Assembly (NCBI GenBank): GCA_036417435.1
Contig: CM070907.1
Span: 58,636,001-58,700,000 of the forward strand
Direction: 5' to 3'
DNA length: 64,000 bases
DNA from: Inia geoffrensis
Taxonomy: Eukaryota > Chordata > Mammalia > Artiodactyla > Iniidae
Shown piece by piece: positions 44,600 through 57,159 of the stretch (the stretch's first letter is position 1; each line of letters opens with the position of its first letter). Position numbers and translations under genes: made by a program. A model generated the notes under the pieces. That model was given only the letters and a program-made list of their open reading frames with translations. It did no database searches and was not told where the DNA came from.

Positions 44600-45400
44600 A
44601 CAATGTTTATGAGAATAATTAGTACCATAGAAAATGGCCAAAAAGTCTAAAACAGAAATATTTACCCTGAGAAAAAAAACAGATAATTCAGACAACAGAA
44701 AAGAACTTAAAAGAGCTCTCTAATTAACATATCCACAGGGATTTGAGAAGATATTTTACCCATAAAGTGAGGACTGCTATGATGGAGAGAAAAAAACAAA
44801 ATATAAGAAATCATTTTTAAGAGTTTAAAGATATGATTACAGGCATTTAAAAAATAATCAATAGAAGGTCTAAAATATAAAGATGAAAAACCACCTCAGA
44901 ATATTTAATAGCAATAAAAATAGATAGAAACAAAATAAGAGGAAAGGGAAGAGACAATGAGGCTCAAACCAAAAGATCCAAAACACTACCAGGAGGATTC
45001 CTTGAAAGAAGTAACAATATAACTAGAGGAGAAATCACCAAACAAGTATAGAACAAGTGTTTCCTTGTGACTGAAGAAAGACATAAGTTATCAGACTGAT
45101 AGAACTCCTGAGTATCCTGTGCATGGATAATAAAAATAATGGGAAAAAAAAAAACCCTAATTGCATCCTTGTGAATTTCAAAACAGATACTAAACACTTC
45201 TAGAGAGAGGAAAGAAAGTGACATTTAAAGGAAGGAGAATAGACACTCATCAGCTTCTAATTAGTGACATGAGAAGTCAGAAAACAATGGGGGTCGATGC
45301 CGTTAATATTTTTAGGAAAAATAATTTTCAACTAGTGTTTGAAACAATGTTGAAAGATCAATAAAGTATAATGAGAAATCAAGGTATTTTAAAATCATTT
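44600..45400 (+). mobile_element. Old L1/HAL1 ORF1-like relic
   Basis: A-rich plus-strand sequence with ORF1-type order: GAGGCTCAAACCAAAAGATC, then CTAGAGGAGAAATCACCAAA, CCTTGTGAATTTCAAAACAG, CTTCTAGAGAGAGGAAAGAA and AGAAGTCAGAAAACAATGGG. No reading frame survives. HAL1 or an old L1 are equally possible. Confidence 0.5.
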
Positions 45401-45568
45401 AAAATCACTGAAAATGCTAACTTGATTCTTTGCATCTTATTCACTAAACCAAGTCTTCTACTTTTAAGCATATTGTTTGATTTCCTTTCTCTAACCCCAA
45501 AACAGTATTTTAAAATGTAAATAAAGGCACGAATCTGTCAAGTTTTGCTGCGTTAAAAGTATAACCCC

Positions 45569-45774
45569 CTGGGCTTCCCCGGTGGCACAGTGGTTGAGGG
45601 TCTGCCTGCCGGTGCAGGGGACACGGGTTTGTGCCCCGGTCCGGGAGGATCCCACATGCCGCGGAGCGGCTGAGCCCGTGAGCCATGGCTGCTGAGCCTG
45701 CACATCCGGAGCCTGTGCTCAACAACGGGAGAGGCCACAACAGTGAGAGGTCCACATACTGCAAAAAAAAAAAA
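45569..45774 (+). mobile_element. CHR SINE, short form
   Basis: Head CTGGGCTTCCCCGGTGGCAC, B box region GGGTTTGTGCCCCGGTCC, 3' end CACATACTGC and a poly(A) tail. Perfect 14-bp TSD AAAAGTATAACCCC at 45555-45568 and 45775-45788, at a TT/AAAA site. Confidence 0.95.
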
Positions 45775-45788
45775 AAAAGTATAACCCC

Positions 45789-46284
45789 AAACTTCTGCTA
45801 AACCCTACAGTCCTTCTGAGGATATTACCTTGTTAATGTCTATCTTTCTTTACTCATTATTTCTATATTTATTTTCTTCCCACAATACTGAAATAGCTAG
45901 GAGTAACTTCCATGACCATATTAATACCAAGATAATCTTAGAAACATGTATTTAAGAGGAATACTAATCATCTTTCAATGCCTGCCTATAAGACAGCATG
46001 AGAGGCAAAACCCTTGCCTGTCTTGAGAACAAATCCTCTTTACACACTCATTTACCATATTCTTCCTACGGATGTTCTCCTCCAGTAACAGGGAACCACT
46101 ATCTAGGATGAAGAATAAGTCTTCAAATGTATTGTTCAATATACATCCCACCCTTTCACACACCCATTTCACTGCATCCACCAAGCAAACTCCTACTCTT
46201 TCTTCTATGACCCAGAGCAAATGCCCCCTTTTCTGAGAAGGTAGCAAACCTTTTTTAAAGCGTGGTTAGTCATAACCACACTTT
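45789..46284. other. Non-coding, nothing recognised
   Basis: Minus frame at 45975-46247 has no domain. Confidence 0.4.
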
Positions 46285-46400
46285 AAAATAGGTATTACCG
46301 TCATCATATTTCAGACAACCAACTGAGACTTAAAGGAGCTAAACAAATTGTACAGTCACCTACTTTGTAGATGGCTGAATGGAAATTCTACCTGACTTCA
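46285..46400 (-). mobile_element. MIR SINE fragment
   Basis: Reverse MIR: AAAATAGGTATTACCGTCAT, GAGACTTAAAGGAGCTAAAC and AGTCACCTACTTTGTAGATG. Confidence 0.45.
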
Positions 46401-46439
46401 AAGCCCATTCTTTTTCTGTTTCTCCATTTCATTCAAAAT

Positions 46440-46660
46440 TTCTACTTCTCTGTGTTCATGACTCTTTTTGCACATATTATGCATAGCTTTCATCATACCA
46501 TACTGCAATTATTTGCTTACATATGTATGTTTCTTATTGGGATCCCCATATTCTAATGCCCAGGAATCCTAACCTTATGTCTGTATTCCCAGAATCCAGT
46601 AAACAGTTTGACTTATAGAAGACATTTAGTAAATTCTTACTGAATGAATGAATAAATAAA
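46440..46660 (+). mobile_element. L2 LINE relic
   Basis: L2 tail: TGTCTGTATTCCCAGAATCC, AGAAGACATTTAGTAAATTC and TTACTGAATGAATGAATAAA, the typical GAATGAATGAA end. Confidence 0.62.
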
Positions 46661-47314
46661 TTAGTATAAAAATAAGCAAATTTCAGAATCAGAAAATAGT
46701 CTTATTCATTAAAATCTTCTAACTTTCCTACTTACTTGATAAATGGTTATAGCATACTAAAGACCACAGAAACACAGCAGCATTTATATTTAGCTCTCAT
46801 TTGGTTTGACTCCTGGAATTACAGGCATGGATTAATCCACATAAAGATTTAGAGCTTCCAGGAACATGATAGATTATCTAAGATCACATATTATATTATT
46901 GAAATAAGGTCCAGAAACGGGAAACAATATTTTAGTCACAGAGCTAGTGAGACAGAAGGCCAGGACTCGAACTCAAGCACTTATTCTGCCACAGTTACTT
47001 TCTTGATACTTTGAAGAAAGGATTTCATAATAATTTGAGAATTTTGTATACGTTGAATATAGAAAGAGGTTCAATCAGAATCCAGCACAGCTCAGACCAA
47101 ATGGAATTATTTATGGCTATGTGGAAGAAGGTTACAAACAAGAAGGAATCCATTCTTACCTGAGGATCTTTTCATTGGCCGGCTCCCCCAGATTTCTTGT
47201 TTTTAATGTCTGTGTGTCATTCCATACCTGGCTGATAGCCCTCTTTACATGTTAAGTCAGCACAATTGGTGGTAGGTAGGAGAGGGGGAATAAGGTTTAG
47301 ATTTAGAGAACAAC
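46661..47314. other. Non-coding, MIR-like scrap
   Basis: A weak reverse MIR trace lies at 46880-47000 (TTAGTCACAGAGCTAGTGAG); nothing else recognised. Confidence 0.4.
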
Positions 47315-47530
47315 TGAGCTAACATTTATCATTTATTATGCACCTAGCCTAGCACTTTATACATGTTAAATCACCTGCAGCTCCTCAACCCCCTATAACA
47401 TCAGTACGATCATTGTATATATTATACAGATAGAAAGAAGCAAGGATCAGCAAAGTTAAGTAACTTGCCCAAGCCTCACAACATGTGGGTGGTGGGCTCT
47501 ACAATCAATCCAGGTAGTGAGACTGAAGGA
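47315..47530 (-). mobile_element. MIR SINE relic
   Basis: Reverse MIR: CACTTTATACATGTTAAATC, CAAAGTTAAGTAACTTGCCC, AAGCCTCACAACATGTGGGT. Confidence 0.75.
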
Positions 47531-48989
47531 CCTTCTCTCATAACCAGGACTCTCTCTTGAAATAGTCGCCCTTCTCTCTTCATCTCTAATAAACATTGTT
47601 TCTACGTGGCTGCCCTCAAAATGTAACATGCTGCTGCTGTACTAGAGTTTGTTGGCTAATGCAGTCATTCACAATGTGTCCTCTAGACCAGGCCTCTGAG
47701 AGCAGCCTGAGGGCTGGAAGGGAGGAAATTCACAGCAGATGAAATTTGGGAGCCATCTGAGCTCTACTCTCTCATCCCCGAGAAGATAGTTTTGTTGTAG
47801 AAAAGATAAAGCTGGCTGTTATGCTCACATAAAATTAATTCCGCAGTTGTTCTTTACCAACAAGTGCATTTGAAGTCTAAACATAACCACTGTGAATGAA
47901 AACAGTTGGTTTATTAGAGGAGTAGGATTCTGGATTTTCCCTGCTTCCTCCTTTATTTTTTCTCCTATTTTCTGTTACCCTTGCAACAATATTGTTTATT
48001 AGATGCTTTTCCATAAAATTTGTTGTAAATATTAGTAATACTGCAGAAATGTGTTTCTACTTTGTCCCCCCAAAATTCCAAGATGAGAAAATTACTAAAA
48101 TAGGAGAATGATGGTTAATAGAGTTTTACTAGAGTCTTAAAATGCAAATAAAACATGTACATGGGGGAAAGCAATGCCTTTTTAGTGCACTAAGCAATTT
48201 GCATTACAGCTTCGATCAACTCATCTTCTCCATGGTCTTGCTTATAAAAACTGAGTACATGTATAGCGATGGTAGGGACCTAGTTTTCATTATGAAAACT
48301 GTAAAAAATAAATGTGCGAATACAAATGACCTATTTGTAACCAGACTTCAGGAGCCCTGAAATAAAAGCCAAAAAGCAAGATGGTGTACAATAATATTGC
48401 TTTTGAGCATTGATTTACATGATATTCTGGTGCTGGCAGGAGTTCCTAGCTATTATTGCAGCTTAACAAACATACAGCAAGGAGAGAATTTGGCAGTTAC
48501 TGTTCACTTAGAAGAAAGTTCGTTTCTTATTTTTATTATATGCAGCAGCTGGAAAAACTGTATTGTCATTTGTACATTCTTCTAATAAATAGCAATCAGG
48601 TGACTACTCTCTGAAAGACATTGAACTGAGGGTTGGGATTAACGCGGGGGAGTTAGTTGAAAGAATTGTTTGGAGATATATTTGTGTGTGTGTGTTTTAT
48701 GTTTAGCTTTCAACTGATCTTCAAAATGTTAAAAAAGACAGAGAGACACATGCTCTCAGCAGACCTCCTAAGCTCTGCTCACCATGGCTCTCTGCTATGG
48801 TTTTGTACTTCACTTACTCCATTAGTTCAATCTCTTTTTCTCAATAACATAGGGAGCACACCTGCCTTCTGATGCTTTGTCTTGATAATCTTCAAGTAGA
48901 TTTTGTCATTCTCTCCTTTATATGTCTTTTTACTCAATGGATGGCCATGATATATTCAATCGTTCATTATATTTATTTGCCAATATCTC
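47531..48989. other. Single-copy non-coding DNA, possible conserved element
   Basis: No interspersed repeat recognised over 47800-48900. An octamer motif ATGCAAAT lies at 48142-48149. No exon supported; short frames at 48142-48360 and 48397-48585 have no domain. Confidence 0.4.
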
Positions 48990-49115
48990 AGCACGTCACC
49001 ATTGCATTACAAAATCCTTGAGGGCCCTTTTGCACCCCCAGAACTCAACAAAATGTCAAACTCATGGTGGGTGCTCAATAATACTTGATGTATACATGAA
49101 TGAAATACTTATAAT
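48990..49115 (+). mobile_element. L2 LINE fragment, weak
   Basis: TTACAAAATCCTTGAGGGCC, CCCCCAGAACTCAACAAAAT and TGGTGGGTGCTCAATAATAC follow the L2 3' pattern. Confidence 0.45.
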
Positions 49116-49239
49116 CCATGGCTGATGGTAATGCTGATTAAAGTAAGAACTAGCACAGTGAGAGTATGGGGAGGGGAATGAATTCTAAAGTTGACATGAG
49201 AGAAATGCATTTGAGCTTATCCCCAACAATGATTATGGT

Positions 49240-49345
49240 AGGACACAGAAATCATTCTCCAGGACACAGAAATCATTCTCCAGGTAGAAAGAATTACAGT
49301 TTGTGGTTAAATTCAGTTACTGGTGAAATACAGTTACTGGTGAAA
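49240..49345 (+). repeat. Two small tandem duplications
   Basis: AGGACACAGAAATCATTCTCC is exactly repeated at 49240-49260 and 49261-49281 (21-bp period). CAGTTACTGGTGAAA recurs at 49314-49328 and 49331-49345 (17-bp period). Confidence 0.95.
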
Positions 49346-50089
49346 GATGACCATAACCTCATGATAAACTTTTACTGATAGGACAAAAAAGGGAGAGGAG
49401 GGGCTGCTTTACTAACTTGCATATTGCTCTTCTCCTCTTTCCAGAATTGAATAATTCTGGCTTATTTATATATCTGATTCTTCAATCTTTCAATTGATCC
49501 TTCAACCTTCTTTTAATGAGTATTCACTGCTCCTTCTCACATCGTTGCATTTTTTTAAGAACGCCTTTTTAAATTTTCCTGTCTTTATTCTCTCTTTTTT
49601 GGTCCTACCAAGAAAATCTAAATTCTACCTTTACCTTCATCTCCGTCTACATTAATAACCCACAAGTGGAACTCTCCACCTGCATCCTTCCCTCTCTTCT
49701 GTACTTGCTTATCTCCAGCTGTCTCCATTATCTTTTTTCTCTGTGTCACTGCCAGCTTTAACTGAAGAAATGAAAAATCATCATCATTTTATTCTAACTT
49801 TTATTCTTCTTTCTCTTCTCTATCACTGTAAGTGATTATATCTCCTTCATTCCCAGCACTAATAATTTGTGTCACATTTGACCCTTAGCTCTCATTTTTA
49901 TTACATTTAGGTTTTAATTCCATAATGTGTATACATGAATTTAGAGGACAGTAAACAAAATCTCTTCTGAAATGTCATAGGTGAGTATATACTAAGCATC
50001 TTCTGTTTTATAAACATCATAGTAGATTGCACATATTTTACTAGCTGATATTTATTGACTGCACATTTTGTTCCAGGCCCTCCATAAAT
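49346..50089. other. Non-coding, pyrimidine-rich
   Basis: CT-rich plus strand; no feature recognised. Confidence 0.4.
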
Positions 50090-50251
50090 TATATGTGTGT
50101 GTATATGTACATATGCATATATATACATACACATGTTATATGTATAATGTATATATACATACATGTATAAATTATTTCCATACATACATATATACATATA
50201 ATACATATACATAATACATATAATACCATTATGTGTGTGTATATATACGTT

Positions 50252-50282
<31 letters not shown>

Positions 50283-50284
50283 GA
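50090..50284. repeat. AT-rich (TA)n/(CATA)n/(TG)n simple repeat
   Basis: About 195 bp of TATA, CATA and TGTG steps, ending in a pure TA run at 50262-50282. Minus-strand Tyr/Ile/Met-rich frame is only this repeat. Confidence 0.9.
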
Positions 50285-51514
50285 AACCGAGCTCAACCTT
50301 CATTATAAGGTCATTGTTTTGGCAGCAAGAAAAGCCCAACTTGGAAGTAGGAGATAACTGTCACAAAAACCCATGCACATTCTTCCACAGTAGGAAATGA
50401 TCTTCTTTCAAATAAGTGAATATGAAATATACTTATTATCAATTATAGATCTGTGATTTTTATTGTTTATTTGTTTGATAGTCTGATTTTGTTGTTACTT
50501 TCTACAGCAAAATCTCAAAAGTGCTTCAGGGTGTTACTACAAAATGGCATAAGTTATATTCCGAGTATTAGAATGGACATATTTATTTTAGGGAGCTATT
50601 TCCTAGGCAAAAAACAGTAATGCTTATTTCCAAATCTTTATGATATAGAAGAAGAGAGCCATTGACATGTGCAGTTGCTTGTCATTTTTTTTTTTTGAGC
50701 ACAATAGTGTGCAGATAATTGTGAGCTTATTTGGATTAGTTACTAAGGGAAGGATTGATAATTGTCATGATTTGGGGCCAGTTCTGCACTAGAAGTAAGA
50801 CTTACAGAATAAAAAAAAAATGGCACTTTGACCTGCTGCCAACAAAACTAAGTATTTCACATACCACAGCCAGGGCATAAAAAAACAGCAACAACAGACA
50901 GACAAAATAACACTTTGCACCCTGAGATAAACCAAAAATAACAGCATCAAACTGATTACTTCTGGTCCCCAAGATAATAAAACCTCAGAGATTTCTCATA
51001 AACCTGAACTACCTAAAAAACAATTTTATCTCTGAGTTTTGCTATGTTGATGCCTGAATATACAGCATGACCTTTACGAATATGATAATCATGAGAGAAA
51101 GTTTCTGAATGTCTGCCATGAACAGGCTAACAGATACTCAGTAAGCTTATTTATTTTGCAGTGTTACCTTTAAATACTTACAGATTTTATTTGACCAATA
51201 AGCCATTCTGAACCCCTCATACCTGTTTCAGGCCAACTCTTTCATTCCTTTTCTGAATCTGCTTTGTTTTTTAGATTCTTTTGAAAGATCCTGCAACCTG
51301 GATAAGGCAGCAGCCCACACCAATTGTTCTGCCTCTGAAATTTTAAATTCGAGTATCCTTCTCTTTGACCACAAACTGTTAAGACTTCCCCTTTCTCACT
51401 AACTTCTTCCAGGTCTCTGGATCATCAATTGTGTTTAGACATCTGGTCTCTCCCGTCTTAGGATTAGGTCTCAGTGTACTTCTTAGTTTTGTTTTGTATT
51501 GTTTCCTCCTTAGG
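50285..51514. other. Non-coding, nothing firmly recognised
   Basis: No named repeat; no exon supported. Confidence 0.4.
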
Positions 51515-52070
51515 TGCTAGACAGGAAGGCTAGAGCAAACTAGAGCTGGGCATTTCCCTTCTCCCAAGTCAGTTAGACTCTGGTAAAATAGTTTCCCTTG
51601 GGGACAAGGCTTGTTATGAATAGAATACTCTGGGCATATTTGAAATGGCTATTCTGTCCCCTGACCCACCCACCCAGCCCCCCACCTTCACAGAAGCTCC
51701 AGGGAATTTCTGTTGGATCTTCACTGAGAACGTGGTAGGGCAACTGGAAGTAAAACTCACTAGAGTGTGGAGGTCCCTCTATGTCCAGGCCCCCTTGAGT
51801 TTTTAACTATGAAACTTGTCCACAGGGAATCTCCAACAATTCACCCCTCACAGTTCAAGTTGTCTTACCAAGTACTGTGGAGGTTTCCAATCCCCAAGTG
51901 CTGTTCTGGTAATCTGTATTTCTCTGTATTCATTTGTCTCTCCTTTTGGGGGGCAACCATTTGCCCTGTGACCTCACTTCTCTGATACACCTAATAAAAG
52001 TGGCTGATTTTCAGTTTGTTAGGCTTCTTTTCAGTTGTGTGGACCGCAGGAATATCAACTTCCAAGCTCC
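51515..52070 (+). mobile_element. Candidate LTR of an endogenous retrovirus
   Basis: Starts near TGCTAGACAGGAAGGCTAGA and carries GCTGGGCATTTCCCTTCTCC, a polyadenylation signal at 51993-51998 (CTAATAAAAG) and downstream GGCTGATTTTCAGTTTGTTA. These features resemble an ERV LTR, but I cannot name the family, see no primer-binding site and find no viral gene nearby. Confidence 0.45.
51620..51697 (+). repeat. 78-bp direct repeat, copy A
   Basis: About 90% identical to 52217-52293. Shared core AATACTCTGGGCATAT and CACCTTCACAGAAGC. Lies inside the candidate LTR. Confidence 0.85.
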
Positions 52071-52216
52071 AACCTCATCACGTGCCCAGTGGAACCCAAA
52101 GTCTGCTATCTAGTTTCTAGCAGTTGCCATGTTTGTTTCCTATTCAACTTCTGTTAGACTTCATGGGATTCCATTTCAATCACTCACCTGCATAATGAAA
52201 CCCCAATTCTGGGCAT

Positions 52217-52293
52217 ATAGAATACTCTGGGCATATCTGAAATGGCTATTTTGTCCCCTGACCCACTCGACACGCCCCCACCTTCACAGAAGC
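52217..52293 (+). repeat. 77-bp direct repeat, copy B
   Basis: Second copy, 597 bp downstream of copy A and outside the candidate LTR. Immediately upstream CTGGGCATAT is duplicated once more (52209-52218). Confidence 0.85.
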
Positions 52294-52679
52294 AATAATG
52301 AAGCCTCAATCAATCCAGCTGCCTGGCTTCTCTTTCTCTGGACTAATGAGAATCTTTTGAAGACAACTACAAGTCCTTCAAGACATGATATACCTGTCCC
52401 TCCCTCAGTATTTCGTTCCAGCATACCTGTCTCCCCAAATCACTTGACACCTTAAAGTAGAAATCTTTCTTAGCCCCTTCCACCAGGGGAACCTGTGGAT
52501 TCTGCCTCCTTAATTTTTTCTTCCCTGTCCACTTAGGCTCACCATTAGTGAAGCTATATGAGGCACATCATCTTCTGCCTCCTTCTAGCCTTTTACCTGT
52601 TCCCCCTGACTTCAGCCTTGATCTTTCCAATCTATGTTTCCACACTGTGGCTATACGCAGATGATTCTAACATGAACAT
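52294..52679. other. Non-coding, pyrimidine-rich
   Basis: No exon supported; may include the 5' side of the L2 that follows. Confidence 0.4.
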
Positions 52680-53172
52680 TTGACTGTGGTGCTCCCCCCA
52701 AAATATGCTTGTTCCTCCCTGTTATCAGGAAACAGTCTATGCTCAATATGGCCTCAGCATGGTTTCCAAAGCCCCTCAACGACTTGATCTTCCTATCTCT
52801 CCAACAATGGCCCTTGTCATTTATCCCTTTATATTATTGAACCAAATTTTCACAATGTCCAGTTTCCAGAAGGGATGATGGTCTCTCAAGTCTTGGTGAG
52901 TCTGTGAAAACTGAACTCTTTTCTATTTCAAATTGGATATCAATTATTCCTGTAAGAATGACCCTTTAAGACTTGGTTACTCCTTTGTCCTCCCTTAGAA
53001 CCTTGCCCTCCCTTTATTATAGAATCCAAACTGTACAAAATTTTATTGCCTCTTATTTTGTCTCTTTCTTATGAGAAAAAGAGATTGTATCTCTTATTTA
53101 TCACTGAATCCTCAGTATCCAGCATTGTGCCAGTCACATAAAATGCGTACAATGAATATTTATAATGAACTA
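52680..53172 (+). mobile_element. L2 LINE relic
   Basis: CCAAAGCCCCTCAACGACTT, GATCTTCCTATCTCTCCAAC, TATTTATCACTGAATCCTCA, GTATCCAGCATTGTGCCAGT and a GTACAATGAATATTTATAAT tail follow the L2 consensus order. Confidence 0.6.
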
Positions 53173-53545
53173 CAAGAGAGTGCCATATGGGATTACATAA
53201 AACATGAAACCAGGCTCTATCTCTATATTCTTAACCTGCTTGCTGAACTTACACGTTTATGCTCTTAGTGTAAACTGTAAGCTATTAGACTCAGCAGAAG
53301 TTGCAAACAGCCAGCATGCAGGCTAAATGCTACCCACAAAATGTTTGTTTGCTCCCACATTCAGTGCTTGAGAGGAAATGGAGCCAATATTTAAACACAG
53401 AGAAATTAAAAATCTTAATTTCCAATTGATCTTAAAAGTCAGAAAACCTAGATACACATCCCCCCAAACAGGCTTTGTGGTCAGTCAGATGTGGACAATC
53501 ATGGATATGTAGGGTTTTTTTTTTAATAAACAGCGTTCTTCCACA
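53173..53545. other. Non-coding, nothing recognised
   Basis: No feature supported. Confidence 0.4.
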
Positions 53546-53700
53546 AGTTTCTCAATGTCTCAAATCCTTAATGTACTTCTCTATAAAACAGATATAATGC
53601 CTAGAATTACTGTGATCCTTAAGTTAATTAATTAGATAATACATGCAAATACATTATCTGGCACATGTAAGCATTCAGTCAATAAATTATCAATTTATTC
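53546..53700 (+). mobile_element. MIR SINE relic
   Basis: Plus-strand MIR: CTCAATGTCTCAAATCCTTA, CTATAAAACAGATATAATGC and CATTATCTGGCACATGTAAG, ending with CAATAAATTATC. Confidence 0.65.
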
Positions 53701-56700
53701 TTATTTAATATGACTGAAATCAGCTATGGGCTTCTTCAGTCCAGCATGAATACACGTGTTACTCCCACTAACTGGTGAGCTGGTTCAAATGGTCATAACT
53801 TTAATGAGTTTGATATTGTAACAGGGGACTTGTAAGCCAGTGGGTGGTTCATTCTTTCCACGGCTAAGAGCTATTGCTTTTCCCTCTATGTATTAGTCAC
53901 CAGGTCCATCCAATAACACTGAGAATTCTCACATCCTTTATCTCCCATTGGTTTACCTGTTGAACCAGAAAAAGCTTCAGCTCTTCTGCCTATACCTGCA
54001 CCCACACTCCGCTTCTCCTCAAAGTAAAAGGAAATTCCAAACTCAATTTTCAGAGTCCAGGGCATTAACTGGGCGAACTTCATTATCGGGTGTGATCAAG
54101 CACCCATTCAAAGTTCCTCCAAACTTCCTGTCTTCCTAGGGTTAATCGATCCCAGCAAACTGTGACGGTATCGCACATTGTCATATCTCTTTCCTGATTC
54201 TCTCTTCCTCCCTAAGCAGACGGACAGATGTACAAATTGATTAAGAGATTTTTCCAGCTCTCCTGCTTTCTTTTCCAGTTTTTTTTTTTTTTTTTTTCTT
54301 AAACTACTAAGTAGCCTTGCTTGCCTTAAGCTACTGGCCTGATGTGGGATCATATCCCATGCCAGTTCACCCCTAAGCACGACAGACAAACATACCCTTC
54401 CTTACTATTCATCTCTTTCTATGACCAGAGGTCCTTCCTCCCATTTCAGTGGTCTTGATGTGTGGGAAGGTGGAGTAGACAGAAGCTTACCAATACATAC
54501 CTAAAATACAGATATAGCTTCCAGAGGCATTCAGAAAAAAACTATGGCACTGAGAAACTAGGTTGCTATATTTAGCAAACTTGGACAGAATTGGTAGTCA
54601 GAGGAACAAGGAAAAAAGAAGCAGGTTTCCTTACAGACTTTTTGGACCAAGGGCAGCTGTCCTTGTTGCAGAGGTAAATTGGATGTCCACGGAGAAAACA
54701 GACATCTCATACAGAAGCATTGGTCACAGACTTGTCAAACACTGATTCTTGGAAGAGTTTTATTACCCCAGATGGTCATTCCCCTGTCTATCCTGTTTCC
54801 AGTCCACTGATGCAGGCTAGGCCTTCAGGCTATATACAGCAACAAACTACTAGGTATGTGAGAATTATGGCCCATGGGTTGTTTCTGCTGGATAAGGGGA
54901 GGTTCCACAGACTGATTGCTCGTTGTGGGTATTTTTGTTTTCTTGCTTGTTTTCCTTTCAGGATTTCTCTCACTCCATCCCCCTTCCATTTTGTTTCTCA
55001 ACTGGAATTGATGGAGACAGGAATTGTCTAGGGCAAGTAGGACCCAAGATTAACAGAAATCACACAATTTTTGTGTGCTACTATTGAAGTATAACGGCTA
55101 GGGGGAATTAAACAAAAACATAAACTAATAAGCGGAAAGGATTTGGGTGGTGGGAACGTGCAGCAAATAACATATTCATTATGGAATCTCTGAAGGTAAA
55201 GACTTGTAGAAATACTATAGGCCTTAGAGGGGCTTCCGAACTATTTGAGAGAAGCATGTGTCATTGCAATGGAAGACTGTGCAACACTGTGGCCTTTGAA
55301 AATCGGCATGTATTCAGTGACATCTAGGTAAAGCAAAACCAAAAATAACTATCTTTTTCTTCTTGCTTTCCCTTTTTTGACTTTGCTAGATAATTAAAAA
55401 TTTAGATAAAAAACAGAAAGGAAACATTACCTTTGCTTAGGAACGTCTATTGCTGCAGGAGCTACGTATCTCACTAAACTTGGGGGTTATGAGGCTGGTG
55501 TTGCTCTACGCTTATTGTTGAATTACTAAACTTTGGAACAATGAACACATGAGAAACTAGGGGTTTTCGTTGTTCAATATTAGAGTGTGCAGAAGTATGC
55601 CTGTTTTAGGGGAAAATGACCCTTAATGAGCAGCTACTGAAGACAGAGCCCAGGCTGGCTAGAAATAAAAGGGCTTCTAGAGAAAATAAGGGGAGTAATC
55701 AAAGAGAAAATTTGAAGCTTAAATACCTCAGGGGTGAGGGGTAAGGTGAATTTTATATCTGTATTACTTTTTTTGATAACTTATTACAGAAGGCCAAGGA
55801 TAGTTCATATTAGAGAGCATTGTAATATTGAGGCTGTTCAGGCAAACTAGTCTAGAGAATATGGCAAGATGTAATTTAAGAAGTAGATTTAGAAGGAGGG
55901 GATGTGAACTTTTAGCTTAATTTCTAATGTGGCTTTGAAGTTAATTATTGTCTTGACTCATTAAAGGGATTTCTGAGATCTTTGGTGAAACTCTCTATCA
56001 CACTATTAAGGAAAGGTGGGGGACAATGACTAGAACTTACAGGTAGTCACGTGGATACGGGGACAGGTTTTCCTGGAAACTCCAACAGTATCCACATCTG
56101 GGGAAAATAGCACTATCTCTAAGTGACGCATCAGTCACTGCCACACTGAGCTGGGTTAACAAACTAAGCACATGGGGGGAAGAGAGGCAGTAGGGTTTTG
56201 CCCACACTCTGTGTGCTGCCTCTTTGCTCTTTCACTCCTTAATCTTCTCCAGGAAGGGAGAAGTTGCTAACCTGACAGAGAAGAGTCCAGCATATTGACC
56301 TGGAGTCACTGGGTCAATGTAGTTTAAAAGGTCATGCATCAGTCTATGGCTGACTTTAGCTCTGTTCCATTTCCTGTACTCATTATGAACCTAAGTTGAT
56401 AAGTAGGTCCAAGGCTACTCCTCCCTCATTATACAAGTCTAAATGTGCTGGTCATTGCTCTGGGATCCTAAACCAAATAGGTCAAAGAAGACCAGACCCA
56501 GTCCTTTTTTTCTTTAAGAGGAGTTAAGAGGTTCCACTTAGATCTTAGATCCTAAGTCACATATTTCCATGCAGCTTCACCAGCGTTTTACAGGAAGGTA
56601 TTGGGAACTAGCTTAATAGGTTATCATGTGGGACTTGTTTTTTTTTTTTTTTTTTTTCCCCATTTAGCTGCTTTTCCATGTATGCCCAGCTCCTTTCAGG

Positions 56701-57159
56701 GATATTTTTCAGGGAGGTCAACAGGCAGGGCAATATTACTACATCTTAGTCAAATACTACCAATACCCCTAATATACTACAGACTGCATGTGCTCTTCAT
56801 ACATTTATTTTCTACAGCCTGAATTCTGTGCTTTATCTAATGTCAAAAATCTTTTTCCAGCTAACTAAAGTAAAGCTTAACAGACAAAAGGATTGCTTGT
56901 AAATATGCATGTAAATAGTTCTGTTAATAACCTACTGTTTTACATTTGGTACATCTTTGTCTGCTAATACAAGTAGCTCCCTCATTTTTCCACTTGTTTG
57001 TTCAGTTTGGATTAAAATTTGACTTTGAAAACAGAAAACAGCCTCAACAGAAAAAAATGACAATTATGTGACTACAAGATATAGCCAATTCATTTTAATA
57101 AACTATATTTTAATTTACTATTACTGATTAAAATTGATTCGGCAGGAGAGAGAAGAAAT
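53701..57159. other. Mostly single-copy non-coding DNA
   Basis: Poly(T) runs at about 54279-54298 and 56638-56657 have no SINE body attached. Frames such as 54720-55031 show no domain. No host exon, CpG island or RNA gene recognised. Confidence 0.45.

Noticed and set aside
49907..50296. 129-codon Tyr/Ile/Met-rich frame
   Set aside because: It is a translation of the TA/CATA simple repeat.
54279..54298. Poly(T) as a SINE tail
   Set aside because: No SINE body or duplicated flank follows it; GATGTGGGATCATATCCCAT nearby only loosely resembles the CHR body.
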